Of a stretch of 55,191 nucleotides of DNA, positions 8,268 to 16,515 are shown piece after piece. Below the pieces are notes generated by a model. It made no database searches. It was not told the origin of the DNA and saw only the letters and a list, made by a program, of their open reading frames with translations. Source of the stretch: Lachnospiraceae bacterium. GTDB lineage: Bacteria; Bacillota; Clostridia; Lachnospirales; Lachnospiraceae. A program made the position numbers and the translations under genes. The DNA is taken from contig JAGKTY010000017.1 of NCBI GenBank assembly GCA_021153185.1, forward strand, positions 1-55,191. The letters run 5' to 3'. Numbering within the stretch: the first letter of the stretch is position 1; the number at the start of each line of letters is the position of its first letter.

Positions 8268-8441
8268 TGGATTAACAACTGATAGTGTTTAAGAAGATGA
8301 TGTTGATAGATTCCAGTCTTACAAAGAGCTTGAAAGCAACAGAAGATTTGAATTCTCACTTGAGGTATTTTTAGGGATTTAATAACTGTTATATTAACAA
8401 CTTATAATAAATTATGAAAATGGCAGTTGGAACTGGATGAG

Positions 8442-8630
8442 ATGCTTATAATACATTTCTATGAAAGGATTGATTGTAATAAGGTAGAGGATGGATTAAG
8501 AACCACTCCTTGCTCATAAAATTCGCTTAATGCTTTGGCAATAGATGAGCCACTTGAGTATGCTCGACTTGCTTTGGATGGCGAAATGCAGGCTTGGGTG
8601 GATGCTATTGATAGTTTGGAGGTTTGGTGA
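8442..8630 (+). pseudogene. Small broken gene (DUF6061-like) with internal stop
   Basis: A continuous frame of 63 codons interrupted by TAA at 8517-8519. The two halves read naturally together: ...L-R-T-T-P-C-S-stop-N-S-L-N-A-L-A-I-D-E-P-L-E-Y-A-R-L... and end W-V-D-A-I-D-S-L-E-V-W. P-L-E-Y-A-R-L with a following acidic W-V-D segment resembles small Lachnospiraceae proteins I recall as DUF6061. The TAA is one change from CAA (Gln). The frame may begin upstream of the ATG shown. The rest of the 8268-8831 gap is AT-rich. One stretch at about 8299-8381 has a coding look (R-F-Q-S-Y-K-E-L-E-S-N-R-R-F-E-F) but no start. Confidence 0.5.
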
Positions 8631-8831
8631 TTTTTGATAAATGTTGGTAGAATAACTAGATTTGGTGTGATACAATAAAAAAGCAAAATAAAAGAAAACT
8701 CGAAGTTGCAGAATTGATAAATTTACCTTTCGAAGAAAAACAGTAATTTTGTATAAGAATAAAAAACAAGCATTATCCATCAATCCAAATATAAGGTAAA
8801 AAAGAGTATCAACTGACGAGGAGAAAAATAG

Positions 8832-10973
8832 ATGAATATTACAAGTCTTGAAATTGCACAGGCAACAATGGATATGTTCTTTTGTTTGTTCTGTCTAATA
8901 ATGTTTGTTTCAATTAAAGCAAATAATCCAAAACAGAAGAGTATGAGGATGTTCGTTCGATTATTTCTTATTGCTACAGTTCTGTTTTTTGGAGAGACTT
9001 TGGCATATATTTTTAGAGGTAACCTTGGTCCTTTTAATATTTTAGTAACTAGAATTGCTAATCTTATGGTATTTGCTATGAACATAGCAATGGCAAATAC
9101 CTATGTTAGGTATGTTAGTTCTGTTTTTGTTGAAAAAGGTGCTGAAGTAAGTGGCAATAGTGTTAAAATTGCCAATATCTTTTCGTGCATTAATATTTTC
9201 ATTGTTGTGGTTAATTTGTTTTATCCATGGATGTATTATTTCGATGAGGCAAATTATTATCACAGGAATAATTTCTGGTATGTATATACACTAATATCAC
9301 TTGTCGTCATATTTATAGGAGCAGGTATGGCGATTAAGTATAGAAAGTATTTGGAAAAACGAAGCTTCATTTCAATGATGCTGTTTTCGTTTATTCCAAT
9401 AATTGCAACAGTTGTACAGTCCTTTATTTATGGATTTTCTATAACCAATTTAGGACTGGGAATAGGTTCATTCGTAATGTTTGCTGCATATATGTATGAT
9501 TGGTCTCATAATGGGGATGAACATACGAATATGATTAATGACAGCAGATTTGATGCTGTTATTATGTTTATCATAATGCTACTTAGCATGAGTGTTTCCA
9601 TCATAGCATGTGTGAATGTGATTCAGCAGGTAACTAAGGAAAACTCTGAAATACAGAGCAGAACAATTGCGCAGATGGTTTCAGCAAAGATTGAGAATGA
9701 ATTTATTAAGCCAATTACTGTTTCTCAAACGATTAGCAGTGATATTGATATAAGAACCTACATAGAGGGGAAAACCAGAGAAGAGGCGGAGAGTGTCAAA
9801 GACGATATAACTAATCGTCTGGTATCCATTGGTGATGAATTTGATTATAAAATGGTATTTGTTGTTTCGGATAAAACAAGAGCATATTATACATATAATG
9901 GAATAAGTAGGTATCTTGATGTTGAAAATGACAGCCATGATATATGGTATAAGGATTACTTGGATTCAGGGAAAAGATATACAGTTAATGTTGATACTGA
10001 TGAAGATCATAACGGGAGTCTTTCGGTGTTTATTAATTACGGTATTATTGACACGAATGGAGACATTTTGGGAGCATGTGGTGTCGGAGTTGATATGAAT
10101 GACCTTGTAGACATGCTTGCCAGGTTCGAGGAAGAATACAATATCAAAGTATATTTAGTTAATCATGATGGACTTATACAGGTTGATACGGATGTAAGTT
10201 CTATAGAAACAGGCTACTTGGATAATTCATATTTTGGCAATATATCAGATGATGATTTTTATTATCAGTTATCGGAGAATGGCTGTTATATGACCAAGTA
10301 TCTCGAAGAATTTGATTGGTATATAGTAATAAGAGATAATAATCCTGTTAAATTGGATGTAAATAAAATTATACTTCCAATTGTTTTAATCTTTATTGCA
10401 GGCGTATTAATAATGGCAACTTCATTTGTTATTATTAGTATGAGAGAGAAGAAGGCAAAGGATGCATACAACAGAAGATATGAAGCATCTATAAAGGACG
10501 AGCTTACAGGCTTATATAATAGACGAGGGTTTGAAGTTGACTGTGAAATAATCAAGAAAAATAATAACTTAATAGAATACGTTCTTATTATGATGGATTT
10601 GAACGGTTTAAAAGCATCTAATGATAATATTGGTCATGAAGCAGGGGATGAGTTAATTATTGGCGCTTCGAAGTGTATGGATAATGCATTCTCAGGTCTT
10701 GGAAGGACGTATCGTGTAGGTGGCGATGAGTTTGTTGCATTACTGAGAGGAACGAGAGAAGAAGCACAGGATGCAGTTAAGACATTTGATTATTTAACTG
10801 AAAACTTCCAGGGAAATCTTATTTCTGAACTTAGTGTGTCTAAGGGAGTAGTTGTTTGTTCAGAACATATAGAACTTAATTTTGAAGAAATTAAGGCAAT
10901 GGCTGATAAGTTGATGTATGCAGATAAGGATGAATATTATAGACGAACAGGAAAAGATAGAAGACGAGTTTGA
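8832..10973 (+). CDS. Membrane diguanylate cyclase with Cache sensor
   Basis: 713 residues. The N-terminal 265 residues hold about eight hydrophobic segments. Residues about 285-510 form an extracellular double-Cache-like sensor (D-I-W-Y-K-D-Y-L, G-A-C-G-V-G-V-D-M). One more membrane segment follows (about 515-540), then a GGDEF domain. The active-site loop R-V-G-G-D-E-F (about 627-633) is intact, so it should make c-di-GMP. I see no R-x-x-D inhibitory site five residues before the loop. The start is supported by GAGGAG upstream. The hypervariable sensor suggests a small extracellular ligand, not predictable here. A CTGTGG/CCACAG hairpin lies downstream at 11014-11030. Confidence 0.92.
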   Translation: MNITSLEIAQATMDMFFCLFCLIMFVSIKANNPKQKSMRMFVRLFLIATVLFFGETLAYIFRGNLGPFNILVTRIANLMVFAMNIAMANTYVRYVSSVFVEKGAEVSGNSVKIANIFSCINIFIVVVNLFYPWMYYFDEANYYHRNNFWYVYTLISLVVIFIGAGMAIKYRKYLEKRSFISMMLFSFIPIIATVVQSFIYGFSITNLGLGIGSFVMFAAYMYDWSHNGDEHTNMINDSRFDAVIMFIIMLLSMSVSIIACVNVIQQVTKENSEIQSRTIAQMVSAKIENEFIKPITVSQTISSDIDIRTYIEGKTREEAESVKDDITNRLVSIGDEFDYKMVFVVSDKTRAYYTYNGISRYLDVENDSHDIWYKDYLDSGKRYTVNVDTDEDHNGSLSVFINYGIIDTNGDILGACGVGVDMNDLVDMLARFEEEYNIKVYLVNHDGLIQVDTDVSSIETGYLDNSYFGNISDDDFYYQLSENGCYMTKYLEEFDWYIVIRDNNPVKLDVNKIILPIVLIFIAGVLIMATSFVIISMREKKAKDAYNRRYEASIKDELTGLYNRRGFEVDCEIIKKNNNLIEYVLIMMDLNGLKASNDNIGHEAGDELIIGASKCMDNAFSGLGRTYRVGGDEFVALLRGTREEAQDAVKTFDYLTENFQGNLISELSVSKGVVVCSEHIELNFEEIKAMADKLMYADKDEYYRRTGKDRRRV

Positions 10974-11055
10974 TTTATAAATTGATACAAGGATTATATA
11001 GCAGCGATTACTTGCTGTGGTAATACCACAGAATGCCGGAAAAAATAAAACAAAT

Positions 11056-11075
11056 ATATAGATACTTGTCTATAT
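11056..11075. promoter_or_regulatory. Palindromic operator, ArsR-like
   Basis: Perfect inverted repeat ATATAGA (11056-11062) and TCTATAT (11069-11075) with a 6-bp spacer, directly before the ribosome site of the permease stub. The layout fits ArsR/SmtB-family operators, which commonly precede such permeases; no regulator gene is present here. Confidence 0.45.
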
Positions 11076-11091
11076 AGATGGAGGCGTATGT

Positions 11092-11283
11092 ATGTGGACA
11101 TTTATACAAGACCAGATACTTGGCATGAAATGGTTAAGTGCCTTAATTGGGGATTTATTAAATAAATTAGGATTAGATATAACAGGAAAACTAGGAGGAA
11201 CTCGAATTAGGGCATTAAGTAAGAACCAGTCTAAGGGGGCGAAATCATCGCCCCCCTCTATACGCAATCATGCAATTTCATAA
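11092..11283 (+). pseudogene. N-terminal stub of a metal-regulated permease
   Basis: 63-residue ORF with a GGAGG ribosome site. The first 37 residues or so (M-W-T-F-I-Q-D-Q-I-L-G-M-K-W-L...L-G-L-D) match what I recall as the N-terminus of a clostridial multi-pass permease of about 330 residues (YraQ/DUF318 type). After G-G-T the sequence turns into non-hydrophobic, unrelated residues and stops. All membrane segments of the transporter are missing. The break point is near 11200. I infer a 3' deletion that joined the stub to the sequence downstream of copA. Confidence 0.5.
11235..11255. terminator. GC-rich hairpin between convergent genes
   Basis: GGGGGCG (11235-11241) pairs with CGCCCCC (11249-11255) around a 7-nt loop. 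There is no T-tract, so termination strength is uncertain. It could serve the permease stub or the convergent copper operon. Confidence 0.4.
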
Positions 11284-11300
11284 TTGGAAATGTCAACAAA

Positions 11301-11513
11301 TTATGATTGAATATCTGTTACCTGATATCCCTGATCGGCAACAGCCTGCTTAAGAACATCATCTGAAACATTTTTTTCAAGCGTTACAACAGCGGTTCCG
11401 GTCTTGTGACTGACCGAAGCCTCTGTCACACCGTCAAGTGCTTCGAGCGCTTTTTTTGTGTGCATCTCACAATGCCCACACATCATACCTTCGATTTTCA
11501 GTGTCTTTGTCAT
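11301..11513 (-). CDS. copZ: CopZ copper chaperone from internal start in copA
   Basis: A 70-residue HMA domain protein nested in frame at the 3' end of copA. The internal ATG at 11513 is preceded by AAAAAAGGAGAC, a strong ribosome site with good spacing. The sequence just upstream is AT-rich and looks like an intergenic spacer that is now read through as the Lys/Thr linker. G-M-M-C-G-H-C carries the two Cu-binding Cys. I infer two products: the fused ATPase and a free chaperone. The internal start is seen; its use is inference. Confidence 0.6.
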   Translation of the reverse strand: MTKTLKIEGMMCGHCEMHTKKALEALDGVTEASVSHKTGTAVVTLEKNVSDDVLKQAVADQGYQVTDIQS

Positions 11514-13835
11514 CGTTTTTGTCTCCTTTTTTGTTTTGATTTTTCTTTTATTATTGATTTTATGATCCCGCCTTGAATCATACATCCGGAAGAAATTCAA
11601 ACGCAGTGCGTTGGTTACTACACTAAAGCTGGACAAGCTCATGGCCATGGCAGCGAACATTGGATTAAGCTGCCAGCCCAGAACACCGATAAACACACCT
11701 GCTGCCAGTGGAATACCGATTAGGTTGTAGATAAATGCCCAGAAAAGATTCTCATGAATATTACGCAGCGTTGCACGGCTTAGACGTATCGCTGCAGGTA
11801 CATCAGACAGGCAGCTTTTCATCAACACCACATCTGCTGCATCAATTGCAACATCTGCACCTGCCCCAATGGCAATACCGATATCGGCACTTGTCAGTGC
11901 AGGGGCGTCATTGATGCCATCGCCGACCATTATGACCTTTCCTTTTTGCTGCATATTACGGATGACACTTTCCTTGCCATCTGGAAGTACACCGGCAATG
12001 ACTTCATCCACACCTGCCTTCGCCCCGATCGCTTTCGCCGTACGTTCGTTATCACCGGTCAGCATTACCACATGAATGCCCATGTTCTGCATTTCTTTTA
12101 TTGCTTGAGGACTGTCCTCCTTAATCGTATCTGCAACAGCAATGATACCGGTAAGCTTGCCATCGCAGGCAAAAAACAACGGCGTTTTTCCTTCTTCCGA
12201 AAGATGCTCTGATATTACTTTTATCTCATCAGTCACTTGAATATGTTGACTGATAAATTGATAACTGCCGCCATACAAAGCTGTGCCATGAAGCATTGCC
12301 GTAATCCCGTTTCCGGGTAATGCATGGAAATTCTCAACCTCAGCTGCCGACAGCCCGTCCTTTTCAGCCCGTTTCGTGATTGCTTTTGCCAGTGGATGCT
12401 CGCTTTTTTTCTCCAGTGCATAAGCGACTTCTAAAAGCGCTGTCTCACTCCTTCCATTTACCGGAATCAAATCCGTAACCTTAGGTTCTCCCTGTGTAAT
12501 CGTTCCTGTTTTATCCAGTGCCACAATCTGTGTTTTTCCTGTTTCCTCCAAAGATACAGCCGTCTTAAAGAGAATCCCGTTTTTGGCACCCATTCCGTTA
12601 CCAACCATAATGGCAACAGGTGTAGCAAGCCCAAGTGCACAAGGACAACTAATTACCAGCACAGCAATTCCCCTTGCCAAAGCAAATCCCATTGTGTGAC
12701 CGGTGACAAGCCATGCGATGACGGTGAGCACCGCAATGATGATAACAGCAGGAACAAATACACCGGAAACCTTGTCTGCAACTTTTGCGATCGGTGCTTT
12801 GGTTGCAGCAACATCACTTACCATCTGAATAATCTGGGAAAGGGTAGTGTCCTCACCGACTCTTGTAGCTTCACACCGAATAAAGCCTGATTGATTCAGC
12901 GTTCCCGCAAAAACAGCGCTTCCTGCCACTTTGTCAACCGGAATGCTTTCGCCTGTCAGAGTAGATTCATCTACGGAGCTGTTTCCTTCCAAGATAATTC
13001 CGTCTACCGGAATATTTTCGCCGGGACGAACGACAAACATAGCACCCTTTGCCACCTGTTCGATGGACACAGTTATTTCCGTACCATCCCGAAGGAGCGT
13101 AGCTGACTTAGGAGCCAGCTTCATCAGTCCCTTCAGGGCGTCGGTTGTTTTTCCTTTTGAACGTGCCTCAAGCATTTTTCCAAGAGTGATCAGCGTCAGA
13201 ATCGTGGCGGCAGATTCAAAGTAAAACTCGTGCATGTATGACATCACTGCATCTGCGTTGCCTTTGACCTGAGCATCCGTCATGGCAAACAGTGCTACGG
13301 TACTGTAGACAAAAGCCGCCGCGGAGCCTAATGCGACCAATGCATCCATATTGGGAGCACGGTGCCACAAGCTCTTAAAGCCGTTTATAAAAAACTTTTG
13401 ATTTATGCCCATGACAGCAATTGTTAACAATAGCTGTAAAAGCCCCATTGCCACGTGATTATCATCAAAAAACGACGGTAGCGGCCATCCCCACATCATA
13501 TGTCCCATAGAAACATACATAAGTATGATCCAAAAGCCGAGAGAGGCGATTAATCGTTTTTTTAACACGGGAGTTTCCTTGTCCTTCAGTGCATCCTCGT
13601 CCGAGGATAATCGCGTGGTTTGATCTGTTTTTCCTTTTTTTTGCGTTGCGTCATATCCAGCATCACGAACCGCCGCTATGATTTCATCGGCAGATGCTGT
13701 TCCCTCCACGCCCATGGAATTGGTCAGCAGGCTCACCGAACAGGAAGTAACGCCTTTCACGCCCGATACCGCTTTTTCTACCCGCGCTGTGCAGGCAGCG
13801 CAGCTCATACCGGTTACTGTATATTGTTCCATCAT
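11301..13835 (-). CDS. copA: Copper-exporting P-type ATPase fused to a CopZ domain
   Basis: 844-residue P1B ATPase that pumps Cu(I) out of the cytosol. In order: N-terminal metal-binding domain with G-M-S-C-A-A-C (9-15); membrane helices; the T-G-E-S actuator loop; the C-P-C ion-site motif (about 395); D-K-T-G-T-I-T with the phosphorylated Asp (about 441); nucleotide-binding H-P and G-D-G-I-N-D motifs. The ATPase proper ends near residue 758. A Lys/Thr-rich linker then leads into a second metal-binding domain with G-M-M-C-G-H-C, which looks like a complete CopZ chaperone. The gene follows csoR by 14 bp and is surely in its operon. The ATG at 13832 is an alternative start. Confidence 0.95.
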   Translation of the reverse strand: MMEQYTVTGMSCAACTARVEKAVSGVKGVTSCSVSLLTNSMGVEGTASADEIIAAVRDAGYDATQKKGKTDQTTRLSSDEDALKDKETPVLKKRLIASLGFWIILMYVSMGHMMWGWPLPSFFDDNHVAMGLLQLLLTIAVMGINQKFFINGFKSLWHRAPNMDALVALGSAAAFVYSTVALFAMTDAQVKGNADAVMSYMHEFYFESAATILTLITLGKMLEARSKGKTTDALKGLMKLAPKSATLLRDGTEITVSIEQVAKGAMFVVRPGENIPVDGIILEGNSSVDESTLTGESIPVDKVAGSAVFAGTLNQSGFIRCEATRVGEDTTLSQIIQMVSDVAATKAPIAKVADKVSGVFVPAVIIIAVLTVIAWLVTGHTMGFALARGIAVLVISCPCALGLATPVAIMVGNGMGAKNGILFKTAVSLEETGKTQIVALDKTGTITQGEPKVTDLIPVNGRSETALLEVAYALEKKSEHPLAKAITKRAEKDGLSAAEVENFHALPGNGITAMLHGTALYGGSYQFISQHIQVTDEIKVISEHLSEEGKTPLFFACDGKLTGIIAVADTIKEDSPQAIKEMQNMGIHVVMLTGDNERTAKAIGAKAGVDEVIAGVLPDGKESVIRNMQQKGKVIMVGDGINDAPALTSADIGIAIGAGADVAIDAADVVLMKSCLSDVPAAIRLSRATLRNIHENLFWAFIYNLIGIPLAAGVFIGVLGWQLNPMFAAMAMSLSSFSVVTNALRLNFFRMYDSRRDHKINNKRKIKTKKETKTMTKTLKIEGMMCGHCEMHTKKALEALDGVTEASVSHKTGTAVVTLEKNVSDDVLKQAVADQGYQVTDIQS

Positions 13836-13849
13836 TGATTCACGTCCTT

Positions 13850-14158
13850 CTATTTCATAAGTTTTTGCAGAGTTGTAACTAACTCATCGATTACTTCATC
13901 CTTACCCTCACGGATATCTCTGGCAACGCAGCCTTTGATATGATGTGCCAGCAATTCTTTGTTAAATGCGTTGACTGCAGCGTTTACAGCGGCAGATTGC
14001 ATCAAAATATCCGCACAATAAGCATCTTTTTCTATCATCCCCCGAATCCCGCGAATCTGCCCTTCAATCCGGTTCAGACGGTGTATCAGTTTTTTGCGTT
14101 CTTCCTCTGTGCGGGCTGTCTTTTTTTCACAACATCCGCATAGTTCTTTATCAGGCAT
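13850..14158 (-). CDS. csoR: CsoR-type copper-sensing repressor
   Basis: 102-residue all-helical CsoR/DUF156 repressor. The family signature R-L-N-R-I-E-G-Q-I-R-G-I-R-G-M is at about 27-41. The Cu(I) site residues are present: Cys 48 in A-Y-C-A-D-I, and His 73 and Cys 77 in H-H-I-K-G-C. The N-terminus has an extra C-G-C-C cluster. I chose the ATG at 14158 because GGAGGA sits just upstream; an upstream in-frame start would run through the operators. It should bind the two palindromes at 14174-14220 and release on copper binding, derepressing itself and copA-copZ. Confidence 0.92.
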   Translation of the reverse strand: MPDKELCGCCEKKTARTEEERKKLIHRLNRIEGQIRGIRGMIEKDAYCADILMQSAAVNAAVNAFNKELLAHHIKGCVARDIREGKDEVIDELVTTLQKLMK

Positions 14159-14173
14159 GATGTTTCCTCCTTT

Positions 14174-14198
14174 GCAAATACCCCCATAGGGTATTTGC
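14174..14198. promoter_or_regulatory. CsoR operator 1
   Basis: Perfect 10-bp inverted repeat GCAAATACCC / GGGTATTTGC around CCATA, 16 bp before the csoR start and overlapping its leader. Confidence 0.7.
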
Positions 14199-14203
14199 AT
14201 TAT

Positions 14204-14220
14204 ATACCCCATTGGGGTAT
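14204..14220. promoter_or_regulatory. CsoR operator 2
   Basis: Perfect inverted repeat ATACCCC-ATT-GGGGTAT. It has the TACCCC...GGGGTA pattern expected of CsoR sites and is spaced about three helical turns from operator 1 (centre to centre 26 bp). Confidence 0.72.
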
Positions 14221-14240
14221 GTGTCAACAAAAATGAAACC

Positions 14241-14266
14241 AGGGGACGGGGTCAGGTGTTCATTTT
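14241..14266 (+). repeat. Dispersed GC-rich repeat, copy 2
   Basis: Differs from copy 1 (6251-6276) at only two of 26 positions. It is embedded in an imperfect palindrome: AAATGAA upstream and TTCATTT at its end. It lies between the csoR operators and the decayed glycan locus. Confidence 0.75.
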
Positions 14267-14298
14267 TTGATTTCTTATGGTTATATAAGTATTAATAT

Positions 14299-14339
14299 GA
14301 TATTATTTTGGGGGGCTTCTATTTCGAAGCAATAATATC
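14299..14339 (+). repeat. Large stem-loop before the gtrB remnant
   Basis: GATATTATT (14299-14307) pairs perfectly with AATAATATC (14331-14339), and GCTTC (14315-14319) with GAAGC (14326-14330), leaving a one-sided TTGGGGG bulge. There is no T-tract. It may be a leader structure of the former gtr operon or a small inserted element. Confidence 0.45.
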
Positions 14340-14387
14340 CAATGAAACTTACAAAAATGAAAGAGAAGCATACATGAAGAAAAGAAA

Positions 14388-14600
14388 TTGTCCATTGTAG
14401 TACCGTGCTATTGTGAAGAAGACGCACTTCCATCTTTTTACAATGAAATGAAGAAAATATATCCTGTAATTTTGAAAGAATATGATTTTGAAATACTATT
14501 TGTAGATGACGGTTCTACAGATGATACATTAATAAATTTGAGAGAACTTGTAAGTGAAGATGAGCATATATCTTATTTGTCTTTGTCCAGAAATTTTGGA
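14388..14600 (+). pseudogene. Fragment of GT2 glycosyltransferase (GtrB-like)
   Basis: About 70 residues of a family 2 glycosyltransferase N-terminus: L-S-I-V-V-P-C-Y-C-E-E at the start, the nucleotide-sugar D-D-G-S-T-D-D-T motif, and S-L-S-R-N-F-G. This is typical of bactoprenol (undecaprenyl-phosphate) glucosyltransferases. There is no ATG and only a poor TTG start. After N-F-G the family similarity ends and the frame runs into unrelated sequence. The rest of the catalytic domain and both membrane segments are missing, so it should be inactive. Confidence 0.7.
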
Positions 14601-14608
14601 CTGTATGG

Positions 14609-15004
14609 TGCAATGTTGTTTTTTCAAACCAGTTGTATCTCAAGGAAGAGTTACAACAATCGGCAACATTATCTTTAATGACACGTATCGTGTATGATAT
14701 GGAACAGATCGAGGAATATGAGCCCGGTGTAACACCTGTGTTTTTCTGGGGGTATGTTCAAGACCAGCAAAGTTATATTACAATGCCGGGATTCGAAGAA
14801 ATTAGTATATTGGGTGTTAGCGATTCACCAATTACTTATCACGGATTAGAAAAGTACTTTTTCAATTACTTTATGAGTTACGATGTGAATGTGGTAAATA
14901 CAGCTGATATTCTTGATTGTGGTGTAGAAGATTTCCCTGTTTATCCGGAAAAAGGATCCATTCAAATGGTAAATGGAGTATTGGTTGTAAAGCTTTCAAA
15001 CTAA
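14609..15004 (+). pseudogene. C-terminal fragment of a GtrC-like glucosyltransferase
   Basis: About 130 residues in a different frame from the preceding fragment. The pattern N-Q-L-Y-L-K-E-E...A-T-L-S-L-M-T-R-I-V-Y-D-M-E, then Y-E-P-G-V-T-P-V and a closing V-N-G-V-L-V-V-K-L-S-N, resembles the soluble C-terminus of GtrII/GtrC-type membrane glucosyltransferases. The large membrane region is absent. Together with the GT2 fragment this records a single internal deletion that fused gtrB and gtrC out of frame, removing glucosylation of a surface polymer. Confidence 0.6.
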
Positions 15005-15066
15005 GCAGTTATGTTTATCAATATGAAACGATAATTTTTACAAATAAGATAAGGTGGGTAGAAGGG

Positions 15067-16506
15067 ATGACGTATAATTCTTTTTCCTTTTTTGTTTTAT
15101 TGGTATTCTTAATGATTCTTTATTTTAGTGTACCAAAGAAAGCAAGATATGTTGTTTTATTGTTTTTCAGCCAGGTGTTCATTTGGTTTGCAGGGGGGAA
15201 AAGCTCTGTTGTTTTTATTTGCGGTACAGCCGTATTTACTTATGTATTGGGGCGGTTGATTGTTCGCGAAAAATCGCTGGGAATTCAAAAAACATTGCTG
15301 GCAATAGGTGTTTTGGGCGTTCTTGGTGTTCTGTTTGTCTTTAAATATAAAACATATTTTTCTTTTTTACCATCAAGAGTATTGTCGGTTTCGATTCCAA
15401 TCGGAATATCCTTTTATTCCTTGCAGGTAATTTCATATTTGATTGATATTTATCGAAAAGAAATCGATGCAGAACGCAATATATTAAAATACATGTTATA
15501 TGTGACATGGTTTCCGCACATTTTACAGGGACCGATTGCAAGATTTGGACAGTTATCCCAAACACTATTCGAAGGAATCGGGTTTTCGTATGACCGTTTC
15601 TGCAAAGGGTTACAACTTGTCATTTGGGGTCTGGCGCAAAAGATGATTATTGCGGACAGGGCGGCCATTGTTGTAAATGAAGTGTTTGCCAACGGCAGTC
15701 GCTATGGTAGTGTTCAGGTAATTTATGCTGCAATTTTGTACGGAATTGAGTTGTATGCAGATTTTGGCGGATGTGTGAATATCAGCATTGGTGTATCCCG
15801 GATTTTTGGCGTTCAATTAGCTGACAATTTCAGACAACCTTATTTTGCGACCAGTGTGCAGGATTTCTGGCGTCGGTGGCATATTAGTCTGAGTTCATGG
15901 CTTAAGGATTATGTCTATATTCCATTGGGAGGAAACAGAAAAGGAACTGTTAAGAAATATGTGAATTTGATGATTACATTCCTGATTAGCGGAATGTGGC
16001 ATGGAGTTGGAAACCACTTTATCGTATGGGGCGGATTGCATGGTTTTTATCAGGTGCTTGGTTCCATCGTGCGTCCTTATAAAAAGCGATTGCAAAGACT
16101 TTGTCATGTTCGGGAGGATAGCAGGCTTCTTCATGCGTTTCAAGTCATAATAACATTTATTTTGGTTGATGTTGCGTGGGTGTTTTTCCGCGCGGAAAGT
16201 ATTTCGCAGGCTTGCGGATTGTTACAAATTGCGGCTACAAAATGGAACTTGTGGTCTTTGTGGAATGATGATTTGTATTTACTGGGAATTGATCGAAAAG
16301 AGACCTGGCTGATGATTATATTTATTGTGATTATGTTTGTGGTTGATTATTGGCATGAAAAGAAAATTGCCATACGTGACACGATAGCCGGGTATTCAAT
16401 TGTGGTCAGATGGACAATTTACCTTGCAATTCTCATGGCTGTTATTCTATTTGGGAAATACGGATATGGTTTTAATGCAGCAGATTTTATTTATATGAAT
16501 TTTTAG
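15067..16506 (+). CDS. MBOAT-family O-acyltransferase (AlgI/DltB-like)
   Basis: 479-residue polytopic membrane protein of the MBOAT family. Supporting motifs: the P-I-G-I-S-F-Y-S-L-Q segment, F-P-H-I-L-Q-G-P-I, F-W-R-R-W-H-I-S-L-S-S-W, and the catalytic His in G-M-W-H-G-V-G, followed by W-G-G-L-H-G. Its length is standard. I chose ATG 15067 because AGAAGGG lies just upstream; the longer frame starts inside the gtrC remnant. MBOAT proteins move acyl groups across the membrane to an extracellular acceptor. The next gene encodes the SGNH partner, so the pair probably O-acetylates a cell-wall or surface glycan. Confidence 0.92.
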   Translation: MTYNSFSFFVLLVFLMILYFSVPKKARYVVLLFFSQVFIWFAGGKSSVVFICGTAVFTYVLGRLIVREKSLGIQKTLLAIGVLGVLGVLFVFKYKTYFSFLPSRVLSVSIPIGISFYSLQVISYLIDIYRKEIDAERNILKYMLYVTWFPHILQGPIARFGQLSQTLFEGIGFSYDRFCKGLQLVIWGLAQKMIIADRAAIVVNEVFANGSRYGSVQVIYAAILYGIELYADFGGCVNISIGVSRIFGVQLADNFRQPYFATSVQDFWRRWHISLSSWLKDYVYIPLGGNRKGTVKKYVNLMITFLISGMWHGVGNHFIVWGGLHGFYQVLGSIVRPYKKRLQRLCHVREDSRLLHAFQVIITFILVDVAWVFFRAESISQACGLLQIAATKWNLWSLWNDDLYLLGIDRKETWLMIIFIVIMFVVDYWHEKKIAIRDTIAGYSIVVRWTIYLAILMAVILFGKYGYGFNAADFIYMNF

Positions 16507-16515
16507 AATTGGGTA

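Noticed and set aside
10974..11091. Possible tRNA or riboswitch before the permease stub
   Set aside because: Only a short CTGTGG/CCACAG hairpin and the operator palindrome are visible; no cloverleaf or known motif.
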